Assembly: GCA_015662405.1 (NCBI GenBank) | Contig: DQUE01000199.1 | Coordinates: 1-11,452, forward strand | Direction: 5' to 3' | DNA: 11,452 nucleotides | DNA from: Sulfurimonas autotrophica | GTDB lineage: Bacteria; Campylobacterota; Campylobacteria; Campylobacterales; Sulfurimonadaceae | In this document: one piece after another, positions 1 through 5,823 of the stretch | Layout: every line of letters begins with the position of its first letter | Numbering within the stretch: the stretch's first letter is position 1 | Made by a program: the position numbers and the translations under genes | The notes under the pieces: model-generated | The model's database searches: none | The model's input: the letters and a program-made list of their open reading frames with translations, nothing else | Told to the model about the DNA's origin: nothing

Positions 1-181
1 ACCAACACTCAAAGATGCAATCAAAGAGATGGGACGCATTCAACTAGGAACAAAAATCACAGACAAACAAGCGGAATCTATTGAAGCATTCTTAGAGGCT
101 CTTAAAGGGAAAAAACCTTATATAAAACTACCTGTTCTTCCTGCTACAAACGAAAATACTCCTAAACCGAATATAAATTAA
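1..181 (+). CDS. Di-haem cytochrome c peroxidase, C-terminal end (partial)
   Basis: An open frame enters from the left edge (first full codon at base 2) and ends at TAA 179-181, giving about 59 residues. The segment reads PTLKDAIKEMGRIQLG followed by KITDKQAESIEAFLEALKG, which matches the C-terminal end of the bacterial di-haem cytochrome c peroxidase/MauG family: a Leu-rich helix with an 'M..QLG' element, then a 'I.aFL..L.G' helix. These periplasmic enzymes reduce hydrogen peroxide with electrons from cytochrome c. Both haem CxxCH motifs would lie upstream, outside the window, so the family call rests only on this tail. A Pro/Asn/Thr-rich stretch of about 15 residues follows the last helix. 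The gene is followed by two hairpins and is probably transcribed separately from the next gene. Confidence 0.72.
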   Translation, partial: PTLKDAIKEMGRIQLGTKITDKQAESIEAFLEALKGKKPYIKLPVLPATNENTPKPNIN

Positions 182-182
182 T

Positions 183-209
183 TTTATAGCAACATAAGGT
201 TGCTATAAA
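183..209 (+). terminator. Hairpin just after the peroxidase gene (probable terminator)
   Basis: TTTATAGCAAC (183-193) and GTTGCTATAAA (199-209) form a perfect 11-bp inverted repeat around a 5-base loop, starting one base after the TAA stop. No run of T follows, so it is not a textbook intrinsic terminator, but its place directly behind the stop codon suggests transcript 3'-end formation or protection from 3' exonucleases. Confidence 0.6.
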
Positions 210-211
210 TC

Positions 212-232
212 ACTCTACAGTTTATGTAGAGT
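212..232 (+). terminator. Second tandem hairpin downstream of the peroxidase gene
   Basis: ACTCTACA (212-219) and TGTAGAGT (225-232) form a perfect 8-bp inverted repeat with the 5-base loop GTTTA. It starts two bases after the first hairpin ends. The following bases (TCATTCTCC) hold no T run. It may act with the first hairpin to end or stabilise the upstream transcript. Confidence 0.5.
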
Positions 233-299
233 TCATTCTCCTTACAAAATATTTTACACACGTATCTCTTACCTTTTATGTTATTTTTCATCTAAAGAA

Positions 300-343
300 T
301 GTAGTATTAAACTATACAAATTACCTTTTAAAGGAGTTATATT
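300..343 (+). promoter_or_regulatory. Probable promoter and ribosome binding site of the AMMECR1 gene
   Basis: An A/T-rich stretch contains the -10-like hexamer TATACA (313-318), preceded by T-rich sequence as is usual for sigma-70 promoters in Campylobacterota, which often lack a clear -35 box. A strong Shine-Dalgarno AAGGAG (331-336) lies 7 bases before the ATG at 344. The ribosome site is clear; the -10 assignment is tentative. Confidence 0.45.
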
Positions 344-898
344 ATGGACAGAGATGAACTTTACCTCACAGATGAAGAAAAAGGAGCACTCAAAGAGATA
401 GCAAGAGCAGCACTTTATGAAGCTGTTATGCATAACAAAAAAATCACTCTTGATGAAAGTAAAATACCACAAAAGTTTAAACTACATCTTGGTGCTTTTG
501 TAACACTCAAAGAGAATGGTATGCTTAGAGGTTGTATAGGAAGGTTTGAACCTGATGAGCCTTTATACAAAGTTATTATAGATATGGCAATATCTGCTTC
601 AAGATATGATACACGCTTTCATCCTGTCACAAAAGAAGAATTAGATCATATAGAGATTGAAATTTCAGTACTTACACCGAGAAGAAAAGTTAATTCTGTT
701 GATGATGTTATTGTCGAAAAACATGGTATTTATATTGAATACGGTGAAAAAAATGGTACCTATTTACCACAAGTTGCAGTAGATATGGGTTGGAATGCCA
801 AAGAGTTTGTCAGAAGTTGCTGTGTAGAAAAAGCGGGAATTCCACCCGAACATTGCAAAGATGCAACGCTATATGTGTATGAAGCTATAGTTTTTTAA
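344..898 (+). CDS. AMMECR1-domain protein (AmmeMemoRadiSam system protein A type)
   Basis: The 184-residue product is the usual length for bacterial single-domain AMMECR1 proteins. The diagnostic family motif LRGCIG is at residues 61-66. Other family-typical elements are the 'SASRYDTRF.PVT..EL..I.IEISVLTP' region near residues 84-111 and a 'GTYLPQV' element near 138-144 followed by 'GW..KEF'. The biochemical activity of AMMECR1 proteins is not established. In many prokaryotes the gene lies beside a Memo-like gene and a radical SAM gene, hence the AmmeMemoRadiSam name, but neither partner is in this window. There is no signal peptide, so a cytoplasmic protein is expected. The start at 344 is supported by AAGGAG 7 bases upstream. 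The gene converges on the HicA-like gene with only three bases between the stops. Confidence 0.9.
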   Translation: MDRDELYLTDEEKGALKEIARAALYEAVMHNKKITLDESKIPQKFKLHLGAFVTLKENGMLRGCIGRFEPDEPLYKVIIDMAISASRYDTRFHPVTKEELDHIEIEISVLTPRRKVNSVDDVIVEKHGIYIEYGEKNGTYLPQVAVDMGWNAKEFVRSCCVEKAGIPPEHCKDATLYVYEAIVF

Positions 899-910
899 AG
901 ACTATAGCTT
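882..910. terminator. Palindrome spanning both stop codons of a convergent gene pair
   Basis: AAGCTATAGT (882-891) and ACTATAGCTT (901-910) are perfect 10-bp arms. On the plus-strand RNA the stem can extend inwards through a U-G wobble and two A-U pairs to a 3-base loop. The TAA of the AMMECR1 gene (896-898) lies in the centre and the TAG of the HicA-like gene (complement of 902-904) in the right arm, so the stem is built from coding sequence of both genes. There is no T run on either side. It is probably a shared bidirectional terminator or mRNA end structure. Confidence 0.6.
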
Positions 911-1162
911 ATCTGGTGTTAAACCAACACTCTCTAAAAAGTGGCGTAACTCCACAACAATCTCTTTTGAGATATTTGTATCTTTATGCGGAAGAGGCAT
1001 GATATACTCTTTCTCATTTAAAAATATTTTCACGTGATGTTTTTTTGTCATCTCTATTTTAGCACCATAATGCTCCAATGCACTGATCAATTTTTTGTAA
1101 TCAATATTTGCAGATACGGGATGTTTAAATATCTTTTCTATTTTTGCTTTGTGTTTACTCAT
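902..1162 (-). CDS. Solitary HicA-like (YcfA-type) protein
   Basis: The 86-residue basic protein resembles the HicA mRNA-interferase family, which has a small dsRBD-like fold. Helix 1 is 'DYKKLISALEHYGAKIE' (residues 21-37). It is followed by a strand carrying KKHHVKIFLN (40-49), where His42/His43 occupy the place of the catalytic His of HicA toxins, and then by 'MPLPHKDTNISKEIVVELRHFLESVG' resembling the C-terminal strand-helix. HicA toxins normally lie beside a HicB antitoxin, but none is present: the other neighbours are a methyltransferase gene and a convergent AMMECR1 gene. It therefore may not work as a toxin. AAAGGA lies 7 bases before the ATG. The gap to the methyltransferase stop is only 16 bases, so it is probably the last gene of that operon. 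The family call rests on pattern resemblance. Confidence 0.65.
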   Translation of the reverse strand: MSKHKAKIEKIFKHPVSANIDYKKLISALEHYGAKIEMTKKHHVKIFLNEKEYIMPLPHKDTNISKEIVVELRHFLESVGLTPDKL

Positions 1163-1178
1163 AAGTAAATCCTTTTTT

Positions 1179-1931
1179 TTAATTTATATTGTAATTATAA
1201 CAATTCTTTCCATAAATTTTTGTAACTTTAGTTGCATCTAACGTTATTTTCTTTTTTTTAAAGATAAGAAGTGTTTTATCTTCTCTATCATATAAGGAAA
1301 AAGTCTGCTTTTGTATAAGTTTTAGTCCTGTAAGTTTTTGAAATATCTCTATTTTATGAAAATACTGCACTATTGTCTCTTGATATTTTGTATAGTTTCC
1401 ATCACTATTTTTTTCAAAAAGTGTAAATTTTGTATGAAGTTGACTATTTTCAAATAGAGCATCTATGCTTAAAAATTCATTTTCACTTTCACTGCTTATA
1501 GCACCTTGTGCTACATCACTAAAGCCATAAAGTGTATTAATATCAGCTATAAAGACACCATCATCATTAAGTTTATCGGCAATAGAGTCTAAAAATAGAA
1601 GTAGTTGCTCTTTGTCCATAAAATTAAGCACATCAAAGATAGAAACAATTGCATCAAATTTTTTATCAACATCTTTAACCTCAATGCATTGTGCATCAAG
1701 TCCCTTTGCTTTGCACTCTGCAACCATCACAGCACTCAGATCAATCCCTTTACATGTAACGCCATCGCTTATCATCCGCTGCATAAATCCACCACGTCCA
1801 CAACCGACATCAAGCAGTGTTTTTACATTGTAATTTTGAAGCTCCAAACGGTATAAATCATATAATGCTTCTGTTGCCTCTTCTATGCCTAAAAGGTGTT
1901 CGGCCTTGGCATAGAGATCAAGATTAGTCAT
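1179..1931 (-). CDS. Class I SAM-dependent methyltransferase
   Basis: This 250-residue protein has a Rossmann-type methyltransferase core. Motif I is LLDVGCGRGGF (residues 39-49), the acidic end of strand 2 is 'KGIDLSAVMV' (61-70), a post-motif is 'KKFDAIVSIFDVLNFM' (90-105), and an 'GVFIADINTLYGF' strand follows, as in Methyltransf_11/25-type enzymes. The substrate cannot be read from the sequence. Its ATG overlaps the hisG stop by 8 bases (ATGACTAA), so translation is probably coupled to hisG, although no role in histidine synthesis is implied. The last 22 residues or so (from 'KKKKITLD') follow an A8 run in the coding strand and look low-complexity, rich in Asn, Tyr and Lys. They may be a lineage-specific tail or reflect a small slip in the A run. 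The protein is expected to be cytoplasmic. Confidence 0.82.
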   Translation of the reverse strand: MTNLDLYAKAEHLLGIEEATEALYDLYRLELQNYNVKTLLDVGCGRGGFMQRMISDGVTCKGIDLSAVMVAECKAKGLDAQCIEVKDVDKKFDAIVSIFDVLNFMDKEQLLLFLDSIADKLNDDGVFIADINTLYGFSDVAQGAISSESENEFLSIDALFENSQLHTKFTLFEKNSDGNYTKYQETIVQYFHKIEIFQKLTGLKLIQKQTFSLYDREDKTLLIFKKKKITLDATKVTKIYGKNCYNYNIN

Positions 1932-2547
1932 TTTCTGCTTTTATAACTTCATTTATTTTTTCATAAATAGCTAAGACTTCATCTTTTTTAGCTATATAAC
2001 TATTTTTATTTGCTATTAAATAAGTAGAACTTGTCATAATCTCTTGCACAACTTCCAAACCATTTTGTTTCATAGTTGTTCCTGTCTCTACAATGTCAAC
2101 TATCATATCTGCAAGTCCGATTAAGGGTGCAAGCTCAATTGAACCATAAAGTTTAATGATCTCTACACTCACCGCTCGCTCTTCAAAGTAACGCTTTGTG
2201 ATGTTAACCATTTTTGAGGCTACTTTGAGTTCAGGCTTTGTTAAATCAAGTTTCTCACCTTTTCGCATACCAATAGCCACCCTGCAAATACCGCGTTTCA
2301 AATCAAGCAAACGAACAACATCAAGCCCCTGCTCTTCAAGTGTATCAAGCCCTACTACACCAATGTCGGCTGCTTGATGATAAACATAAGTTGCCACATC
2401 TTGATTACGAACAAGTAAAAAACGAAACTTTGGCGTCTCTAGTATCAATTTTCTGTCATCAAATTGAAAATCTTTACCAAAAATAGTCTCAAAAATCTCT
2501 AAAGTCTCTTTCGCAATCCGACCTTTTGGCAATGCAACTGTTAACAT
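1924..2547 (-). CDS. hisG: ATP phosphoribosyltransferase, short form
   Basis: HisG condenses ATP and PRPP to phosphoribosyl-ATP, the first and feedback-controlled step of histidine synthesis, in the cytoplasm. The 207-residue product starts with the family-typical 'LTVALPKGRI' (residues 2-11). It carries 'DIGVVGLDTLEEQGLDV' (61-77) and the PRPP-binding loop DIVETGTTMKQNGL (151-164). Its length is that of the short form, which lacks the C-terminal regulatory ACT-like domain and works in a complex with HisZ. A hisZ gene is therefore expected elsewhere in the genome; it is not in this window. The start codon ATG (complement of 2545-2547) overlaps the end of coaX by 7 bases, and the stop overlaps the methyltransferase start by 8 bases. 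This points to coupled translation across the operon. Confidence 0.95.
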   Translation of the reverse strand: MLTVALPKGRIAKETLEIFETIFGKDFQFDDRKLILETPKFRFLLVRNQDVATYVYHQAADIGVVGLDTLEEQGLDVVRLLDLKRGICRVAIGMRKGEKLDLTKPELKVASKMVNITKRYFEERAVSVEIIKLYGSIELAPLIGLADMIVDIVETGTTMKQNGLEVVQEIMTSSTYLIANKNSYIAKKDEVLAIYEKINEVIKAEND

Positions 2548-3164
2548 AGTATATCCTCATTTTGTTGTATAATCTTTTTCATAGTATGAAAAATCAATGC
2601 TGTATCAATCTTCGCATCAGGAAATATTTTTTTAAACTCTAGTGCATCTCCACCCGTTAAAATAATCGGCAGTTTATGAGCAATCACTTCACAATAGAGC
2701 GTTTTTAAGTATCCATAGCTTATAGCATCTTGTGAATTTTTCGGCATTATATCGAAGTCACACTCAAAGTTAAATGAATATGCCAATGCTGGAGAGATAT
2801 TTTCATAAGTTTTTTGCATCGCTTGAATTCCAGGATAGATAAAACCACCTATAAATTTGTTATTTTTTACCACATCGACTGTCACAGCACTGCCAGCATC
2901 TATAACAACACCGTTTGCAATAGATTCCACTGCAAAAATCCTATCAATTCCCATCGTTTTATAGTACTTATCTCTATCAATATAGTTCGATAAATCTATC
3001 CAGTTTGGTAGAGATTGTAGCTTTGCATGTAACGATGCATTGACACTAATATAATAGACTCTCTCTTTTATAGATGCAGGGTCAAAACTGCTGATATTTT
3101 GTTTATACTCTTCTTGTTCATCTAAAAAATGATAAGAACTGTTTCCTATATCACATAAAAGCAT
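2541..3164 (-). CDS. coaX: Type III pantothenate kinase
   Basis: CoaX phosphorylates pantothenate with ATP, the first step of coenzyme A synthesis from vitamin B5. The 207-residue product shows the ASKHA-fold motifs of the family: the phosphate loop CDIGNSS (residues 4-10), 'GIDR' (72-75), VVIDAGSAVTVD (86-97) with the catalytic-type Asp, 'GGFIYPGIQAM' (106-116) and 'ILTGGDA' (168-174). The family usually runs to 210-270 residues, so this is a compact member of the kind seen in Campylobacterota. Type III enzymes are not inhibited by coenzyme A and need a monovalent cation. Its ATG shares one base with the TGA of the upstream 106-residue gene (TGATG), and it overlaps hisG by 7 bases downstream. 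The family call is firm. Confidence 0.93.
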   Translation of the reverse strand: MLLCDIGNSSYHFLDEQEEYKQNISSFDPASIKERVYYISVNASLHAKLQSLPNWIDLSNYIDRDKYYKTMGIDRIFAVESIANGVVIDAGSAVTVDVVKNNKFIGGFIYPGIQAMQKTYENISPALAYSFNFECDFDIMPKNSQDAISYGYLKTLYCEVIAHKLPIILTGGDALEFKKIFPDAKIDTALIFHTMKKIIQQNEDILC

Positions 3165-3484
3165 CAGTGAATTTTCCAGCCTGCTTCTTGAAAAGCTTTT
3201 TTAGCTTTTGAACACAAAGGCGCATCCAAAAAAAGAACTTTATGTTTAAAATTATGCTCACAATACAGAGTAAGTTTTGTATAGATCTCCTCAAACTTAT
3301 GTACATCTTTCATCAAAATTCTACTCTTTTGACTTACTGCAAAAATAGCCCAAAAGTAACCTTTTATATCTGTTGCAGCATATATTTTTATTCTATTTCT
3401 AATGCCTAACTCTTTTGGGGCAATCTCTTGCATTTTTTTAAATATTTTTCCCTTATGTCGCAAAGAGTCCACAATCATTTGCAT
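3164..3484 (-). CDS. Hypothetical protein upstream of coaX
   Basis: The predicted product has 106 residues, is basic and shows no signal peptide or membrane segment. I do not recognise its family. It begins with a Lys/Arg-rich helix (residues 1-35), followed by alternating strands and helices: 'RIKIYAATDIKGYFWAIFAV' (32-51), 'HKVLFLDAPLC' (81-91) and 'AKKAFQEAGWKI' (94-105). This suggests a small alpha/beta fold. The stop codon overlaps the coaX start by one base, the classical sign of translational coupling, so it is a genuine operon member. An AAGGAG lies about 12 bases before the ATG at 3484, and a second in-frame ATG two codons later is possible. It is probably the first gene of the coaX-hisG-methyltransferase group. 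Confidence 0.7.
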   Translation of the reverse strand: MQMIVDSLRHKGKIFKKMQEIAPKELGIRNRIKIYAATDIKGYFWAIFAVSQKSRILMKDVHKFEEIYTKLTLYCEHNFKHKVLFLDAPLCSKAKKAFQEAGWKIH

Positions 3485-3534
3485 GTCTATGCTATACTCC
3501 TTTTGTGTGAGAAAAAATAAATTTTCAACTATAC
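3485..3534 (-). promoter_or_regulatory. Possible promoter for the 106-residue gene/coaX/hisG operon
   Basis: This 50-base gap is the longest on the minus strand. Read on that strand it holds the -10-like TATAGT (complement of 3528-3533), followed by a T-rich stretch and AAGGAG. Transcription from it would give a leader of about 35 bases. No terminator hairpin is visible for the gene upstream, so read-through is also possible. Confidence 0.35.
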
Positions 3535-3747
3535 CTATTTACTCAAACCTAACTCTGCAAACAGAACTTCAAAATACTCACTAACATGTAACAACTCCTC
3601 TAAGAGTGTTCCAAAAGCCTTATCCTCTGCTATCCACTCTTCTATACGTTTTACACTCTCACTCTTTTGACTCTCATCAAGCTTGTCACTCTTAACAACG
3701 GCATCTTTAATTTTTTCTAAATGTTCTTTGTGTTTGTGTGAACTCAT
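3535..3747 (-). CDS. Small acidic helical protein, unknown (70 residues)
   Basis: A 70-residue protein of unrecognised family. The first half is charged and looks helical ('HLEKIKDAVVKSDKLDESQKS', split near residues 9-29). The second half is an amphipathic helix ending in the more hydrophobic 'LLEELLHVSEYFEVLFAELGL' region (48-68). There is no Cys, signal peptide or membrane span. AAGGA 8 bases before the ATG supports the start. It follows another 70-residue acidic gene by 18 bases, and the two are probably co-transcribed. They are not obviously homologous by eye beyond the shared length, start (MS) and helical, acidic character. The good ribosome site and coding-like composition argue for a real gene, but no function can be assigned. 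Confidence 0.7.
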   Translation of the reverse strand: MSSHKHKEHLEKIKDAVVKSDKLDESQKSESVKRIEEWIAEDKAFGTLLEELLHVSEYFEVLFAELGLSK

Positions 3748-3765
3748 CTACTATTTCCTTATATT

Positions 3766-3978
3766 TTAATAGTTTTCATATTTTCCGGCTTTTACATCAT
3801 CTCTTAACTGATCTATCTTTTTTTCCATTATATCAAGAATAATATTTGCAGCTTCTGTATCATCAGCTTCAGGAACATCCCAATCTGTTATTTTCATATT
3901 TGTTTTAAAAAGTAACTCTATTGCTCCTTCTATTTCAGCTTTTCTCTCTGCTAAATCTTTTACTACCGCATCTGACAT
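3766..3978 (-). CDS. Small acidic protein, unknown (70 residues)
   Basis: A second 70-residue product, strongly acidic. An N-terminal helix covers 'VVKDLAERKAEIEGAIELLFKTN' (around residues 5-27). A Trp-containing turn follows, 'ITDWDVPEADDTEAAN' (30-45), then a C-terminal helix 'IILDIMEKKIDQLRDDVKAG' (46-65). I do not recognise the family. AAAGG lies just upstream of the ATG at 3978, and a -10-like TATACT sits 23 bases before it, so it may head its own small unit with the next 70-residue gene. It lies 39 bases after the HIT gene. The two small genes could encode partners of a helical complex, but this is inferred only from adjacency and composition. Confidence 0.7.
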   Translation of the reverse strand: MSDAVVKDLAERKAEIEGAIELLFKTNMKITDWDVPEADDTEAANIILDIMEKKIDQLRDDVKAGKYENY

Positions 3979-4017
3979 AGTTCACCTTTCCTTTCTTTTT
4001 AGTATACATCAAATTTA
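3979..4017 (-). promoter_or_regulatory. Possible promoter of the two 70-residue genes
   Basis: On the minus strand, the hexamer TATACT (complement of 4001-4006) is preceded by A/T-rich sequence from the end of the HIT gene and followed by A-rich sequence and a GGAAAGG ribosome site. No terminator for the HIT gene is visible here, so the pair may also be reached by read-through. Confidence 0.35.
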
Positions 4018-4515
4018 TTAAATTTTAATGTAGTTTGGAACTAAACTTTTTATTTTTTTATAAATCTTTTCAAAATCTGTCGAATAAACCCGCGTATTTG
4101 CAATAGCTGTTATAAAATTAGTGTCTCTTTCCCACCTTGGAACAAGATGCATATGGATATGTTCTGCTATTCCTGCACCAGCAGATTTGCCTAAATTCAT
4201 CCCAATATTTACACCACTTGCACCAAAACCCTCTTTGAGGAGTCTGACACTTTGTTGTGCAATTTTTGACATATGTAACCATGTTGGAGTTGCTAACTCC
4301 TCAAGTTTATCTGTATGCATATGAGGAATAATCATAAAGTGTCCTGGCGTATAAGGATAACGATTCATCACCACAAAACAGTGGGCATCTCTATAGAGTA
4401 CATGTAAAGAGTCATCCTCTTTTTCACTTTTACTTATATGACAAAAAACACAGCCTTCTATCTTTTTGCTTGTTACATACTCATCCCTCCAAGGGGCGTA
4501 TAAAATCTTGTTCAT
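4018..4515 (-). CDS. HIT-family nucleotide hydrolase/transferase
   Basis: The histidine-triad motif HIHMHLVPRW is at residues 119-128, with His119, His121 and His123, the last being in the usual nucleophile position. CVFC (22-25) is a probable zinc-binding Cys pair, as in Ap4A-phosphorylase-like and Fhit-like HIT proteins. Between them are the family-typical 'RYPYTPGHFMIIPHMHTDKLEEL' region (from about residue 52) and 'GVNIGMNLGKSAGAGIAEH' (101-119). Such enzymes hydrolyse or phosphorolyse dinucleoside polyphosphates or nucleoside phosphoramidates in the cytoplasm; the exact substrate is not readable. At 165 residues it is a normal single-domain length. AAGGAG 7 bases before the ATG overlaps the region of the dctM stop, so it belongs to the same operon. 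As I recall, H. pylori has a HIT gene directly after murF. Confidence 0.92.
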   Translation of the reverse strand: MNKILYAPWRDEYVTSKKIEGCVFCHISKSEKEDDSLHVLYRDAHCFVVMNRYPYTPGHFMIIPHMHTDKLEELATPTWLHMSKIAQQSVRLLKEGFGASGVNIGMNLGKSAGAGIAEHIHMHLVPRWERDTNFITAIANTRVYSTDFEKIYKKIKSLVPNYIKI

Positions 4516-4527
4516 CTTCTCTCCTTA

Positions 4528-5823
4528 TCATAAAAATGCAAAAACCAAATCAGGGAAAGCAACAACAAGCCCTAAAGCTAAAAGTTGCAAAACTATAAAT
4601 GGAATAATGCCTTTGTAGATCTCCATCGTTGTGACACTATTACCTGCGGCACCTTTTAAGAAAAAAAGAGAGAGTCCAAAAGGAGGTGTTAGAAATGATG
4701 CCTGTAGATTCATGGCAATTAAGATGCCAAACCAGATAGGATCAATCCCAAAAGCTGCCATTACTGGCACTAAAATAGGTACAATGATAAAACTGATCTC
4801 TATAAAATCTATAAAAAAACCGAGTATAAAGATACTTGCCATTGCAACACCTATAAATATCCAAACACTCCCTATATCTTGTGAGAAAAACTCTACAATC
4901 CTGTCAGTCCCACCAAGTTCGTTAAACACAAGACTAAATGCCGTCGCACCAATTAAAATCATAAAAATCATACCGCTGAGTTTCATTGTCTCAAAAAGTG
5001 CATACTTTATCATTGCAAAACTGAGCGTTTTGTTATATGCTGAGAGTATAAGAGCGCCTATGACACCAAAGGCAGCTGATTCAGTCGGCGATGCAATACC
5101 GGCAAAAATAGTTCCTAAAACTGCAAACATTAACAAAAGTGGTGGGACAATAGCAGATAGCACCTCAAATAAACTTATTTGTGTATCACTAACAACAGCA
5201 GGAGCATCTTCTTTGTTTCTATAAGCACGAACAACAATGTAGGTAATATAGAGTAAAACAAGCGTAAGCCCCGGCAATATTGCACCCATAAATAGATCAC
5301 CCACACTCACGCTCATTACATCACCTAGTACAATTAAAATAATTGAAGGTGGTATGATCTGTCCAAGTGTTCCACTCGCAGCTATTGTTCCTGAAGCGAG
5401 ACCTTTATTATAACCTGCACGAAGCATTAAAGGAAGAGCGATAACACTCATCATCACCACAGAAGCCGAAACTATCCCTGTAGAAGCGGCAAGTATGGCA
5501 CCTACAAGTACAACACTTACACCCAAACCACCGCGAACACTTTGAAAAAGCGAACTCATGGAGATCAAGAGTTTTTCTGCCATACCCGATTTTTCAAGAA
5601 TTAAGCCCATCATAATAAATAGAGGGACAGCCATTAGCGTTGTATTGTTCATTATGCCATAGATTCTAAAGGGAAGAATGTTAAAAACATCAAACCCCAA
5701 AGAGGGAATAAAAAAAGCAAAAAACATTGCCACACCACCAAAAGCAAAGGCAACCGGAATACCAAAAAGCAAAAGCGCAAGTGCTACGCCAAACATAATA
5801 AAAGCCATTAGAGTGATTTCCAT
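4528..5823 (-). CDS. dctM: TRAP transporter large permease (DctM family)
   Basis: This 431-residue inner-membrane protein is the usual length for DctM, with about a dozen hydrophobic segments. Signature stretches are 'FGIPVAFAFGG' (residues 20-30), 'TGIVSASVVMMSVIALPLM' (115-133), 'GTLGQIIPPSIILIVLGD' (151-168), 'ASPTESAAFGVIGAL' in the middle, and 'MNLQASFLTPPFGLSLFFLKG' near the C terminus. The last resembles the branch often labelled mannitol/chloroaromatic-compound type, although the real substrate is unknown. DctM carries out sodium-driven uptake together with DctQ and a periplasmic DctP protein, which is absent here. The ATG at 5823 has a weak ribosome site and overlaps dctQ by 16 bases. 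The in-frame ATG at 5808 makes a TAATG stop/start overlap with dctQ and may be the true start. Confidence 0.93.
   Translation of the reverse strand: MEITLMAFIMFGVALALLLFGIPVAFAFGGVAMFFAFFIPSLGFDVFNILPFRIYGIMNNTTLMAVPLFIMMGLILEKSGMAEKLLISMSSLFQSVRGGLGVSVVLVGAILAASTGIVSASVVMMSVIALPLMLRAGYNKGLASGTIAASGTLGQIIPPSIILIVLGDVMSVSVGDLFMGAILPGLTLVLLYITYIVVRAYRNKEDAPAVVSDTQISLFEVLSAIVPPLLLMFAVLGTIFAGIASPTESAAFGVIGALILSAYNKTLSFAMIKYALFETMKLSGMIFMILIGATAFSLVFNELGGTDRIVEFFSQDIGSVWIFIGVAMASIFILGFFIDFIEISFIIVPILVPVMAAFGIDPIWFGILIAMNLQASFLTPPFGLSLFFLKGAAGNSVTTMEIYKGIIPFIVLQLLALGLVVAFPDLVFAFL

Noticed and set aside
281..472. A 63-codon minus-strand frame over the AMMECR1 promoter and start
   Set aside because: It runs antisense to the promoter, ribosome site and start of a clear gene, and its Phe/Cys-rich product has no family features.
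902..1931. HicA-like gene plus methyltransferase as a toxin-antitoxin or restriction-like defence module
   Set aside because: There is no HicB-like antitoxin or restriction enzyme, and the methyltransferase resembles small-molecule class I enzymes with no DNA-methylase motif. The layout fits an ordinary operon tail.
4631..5224. A 197-codon open frame on the plus strand opposite dctM
   Set aside because: It lies wholly antisense to a clear DctM gene, has no ribosome site, and its Ser/Ile/Lys-rich composition is that expected of the complement of a membrane protein.
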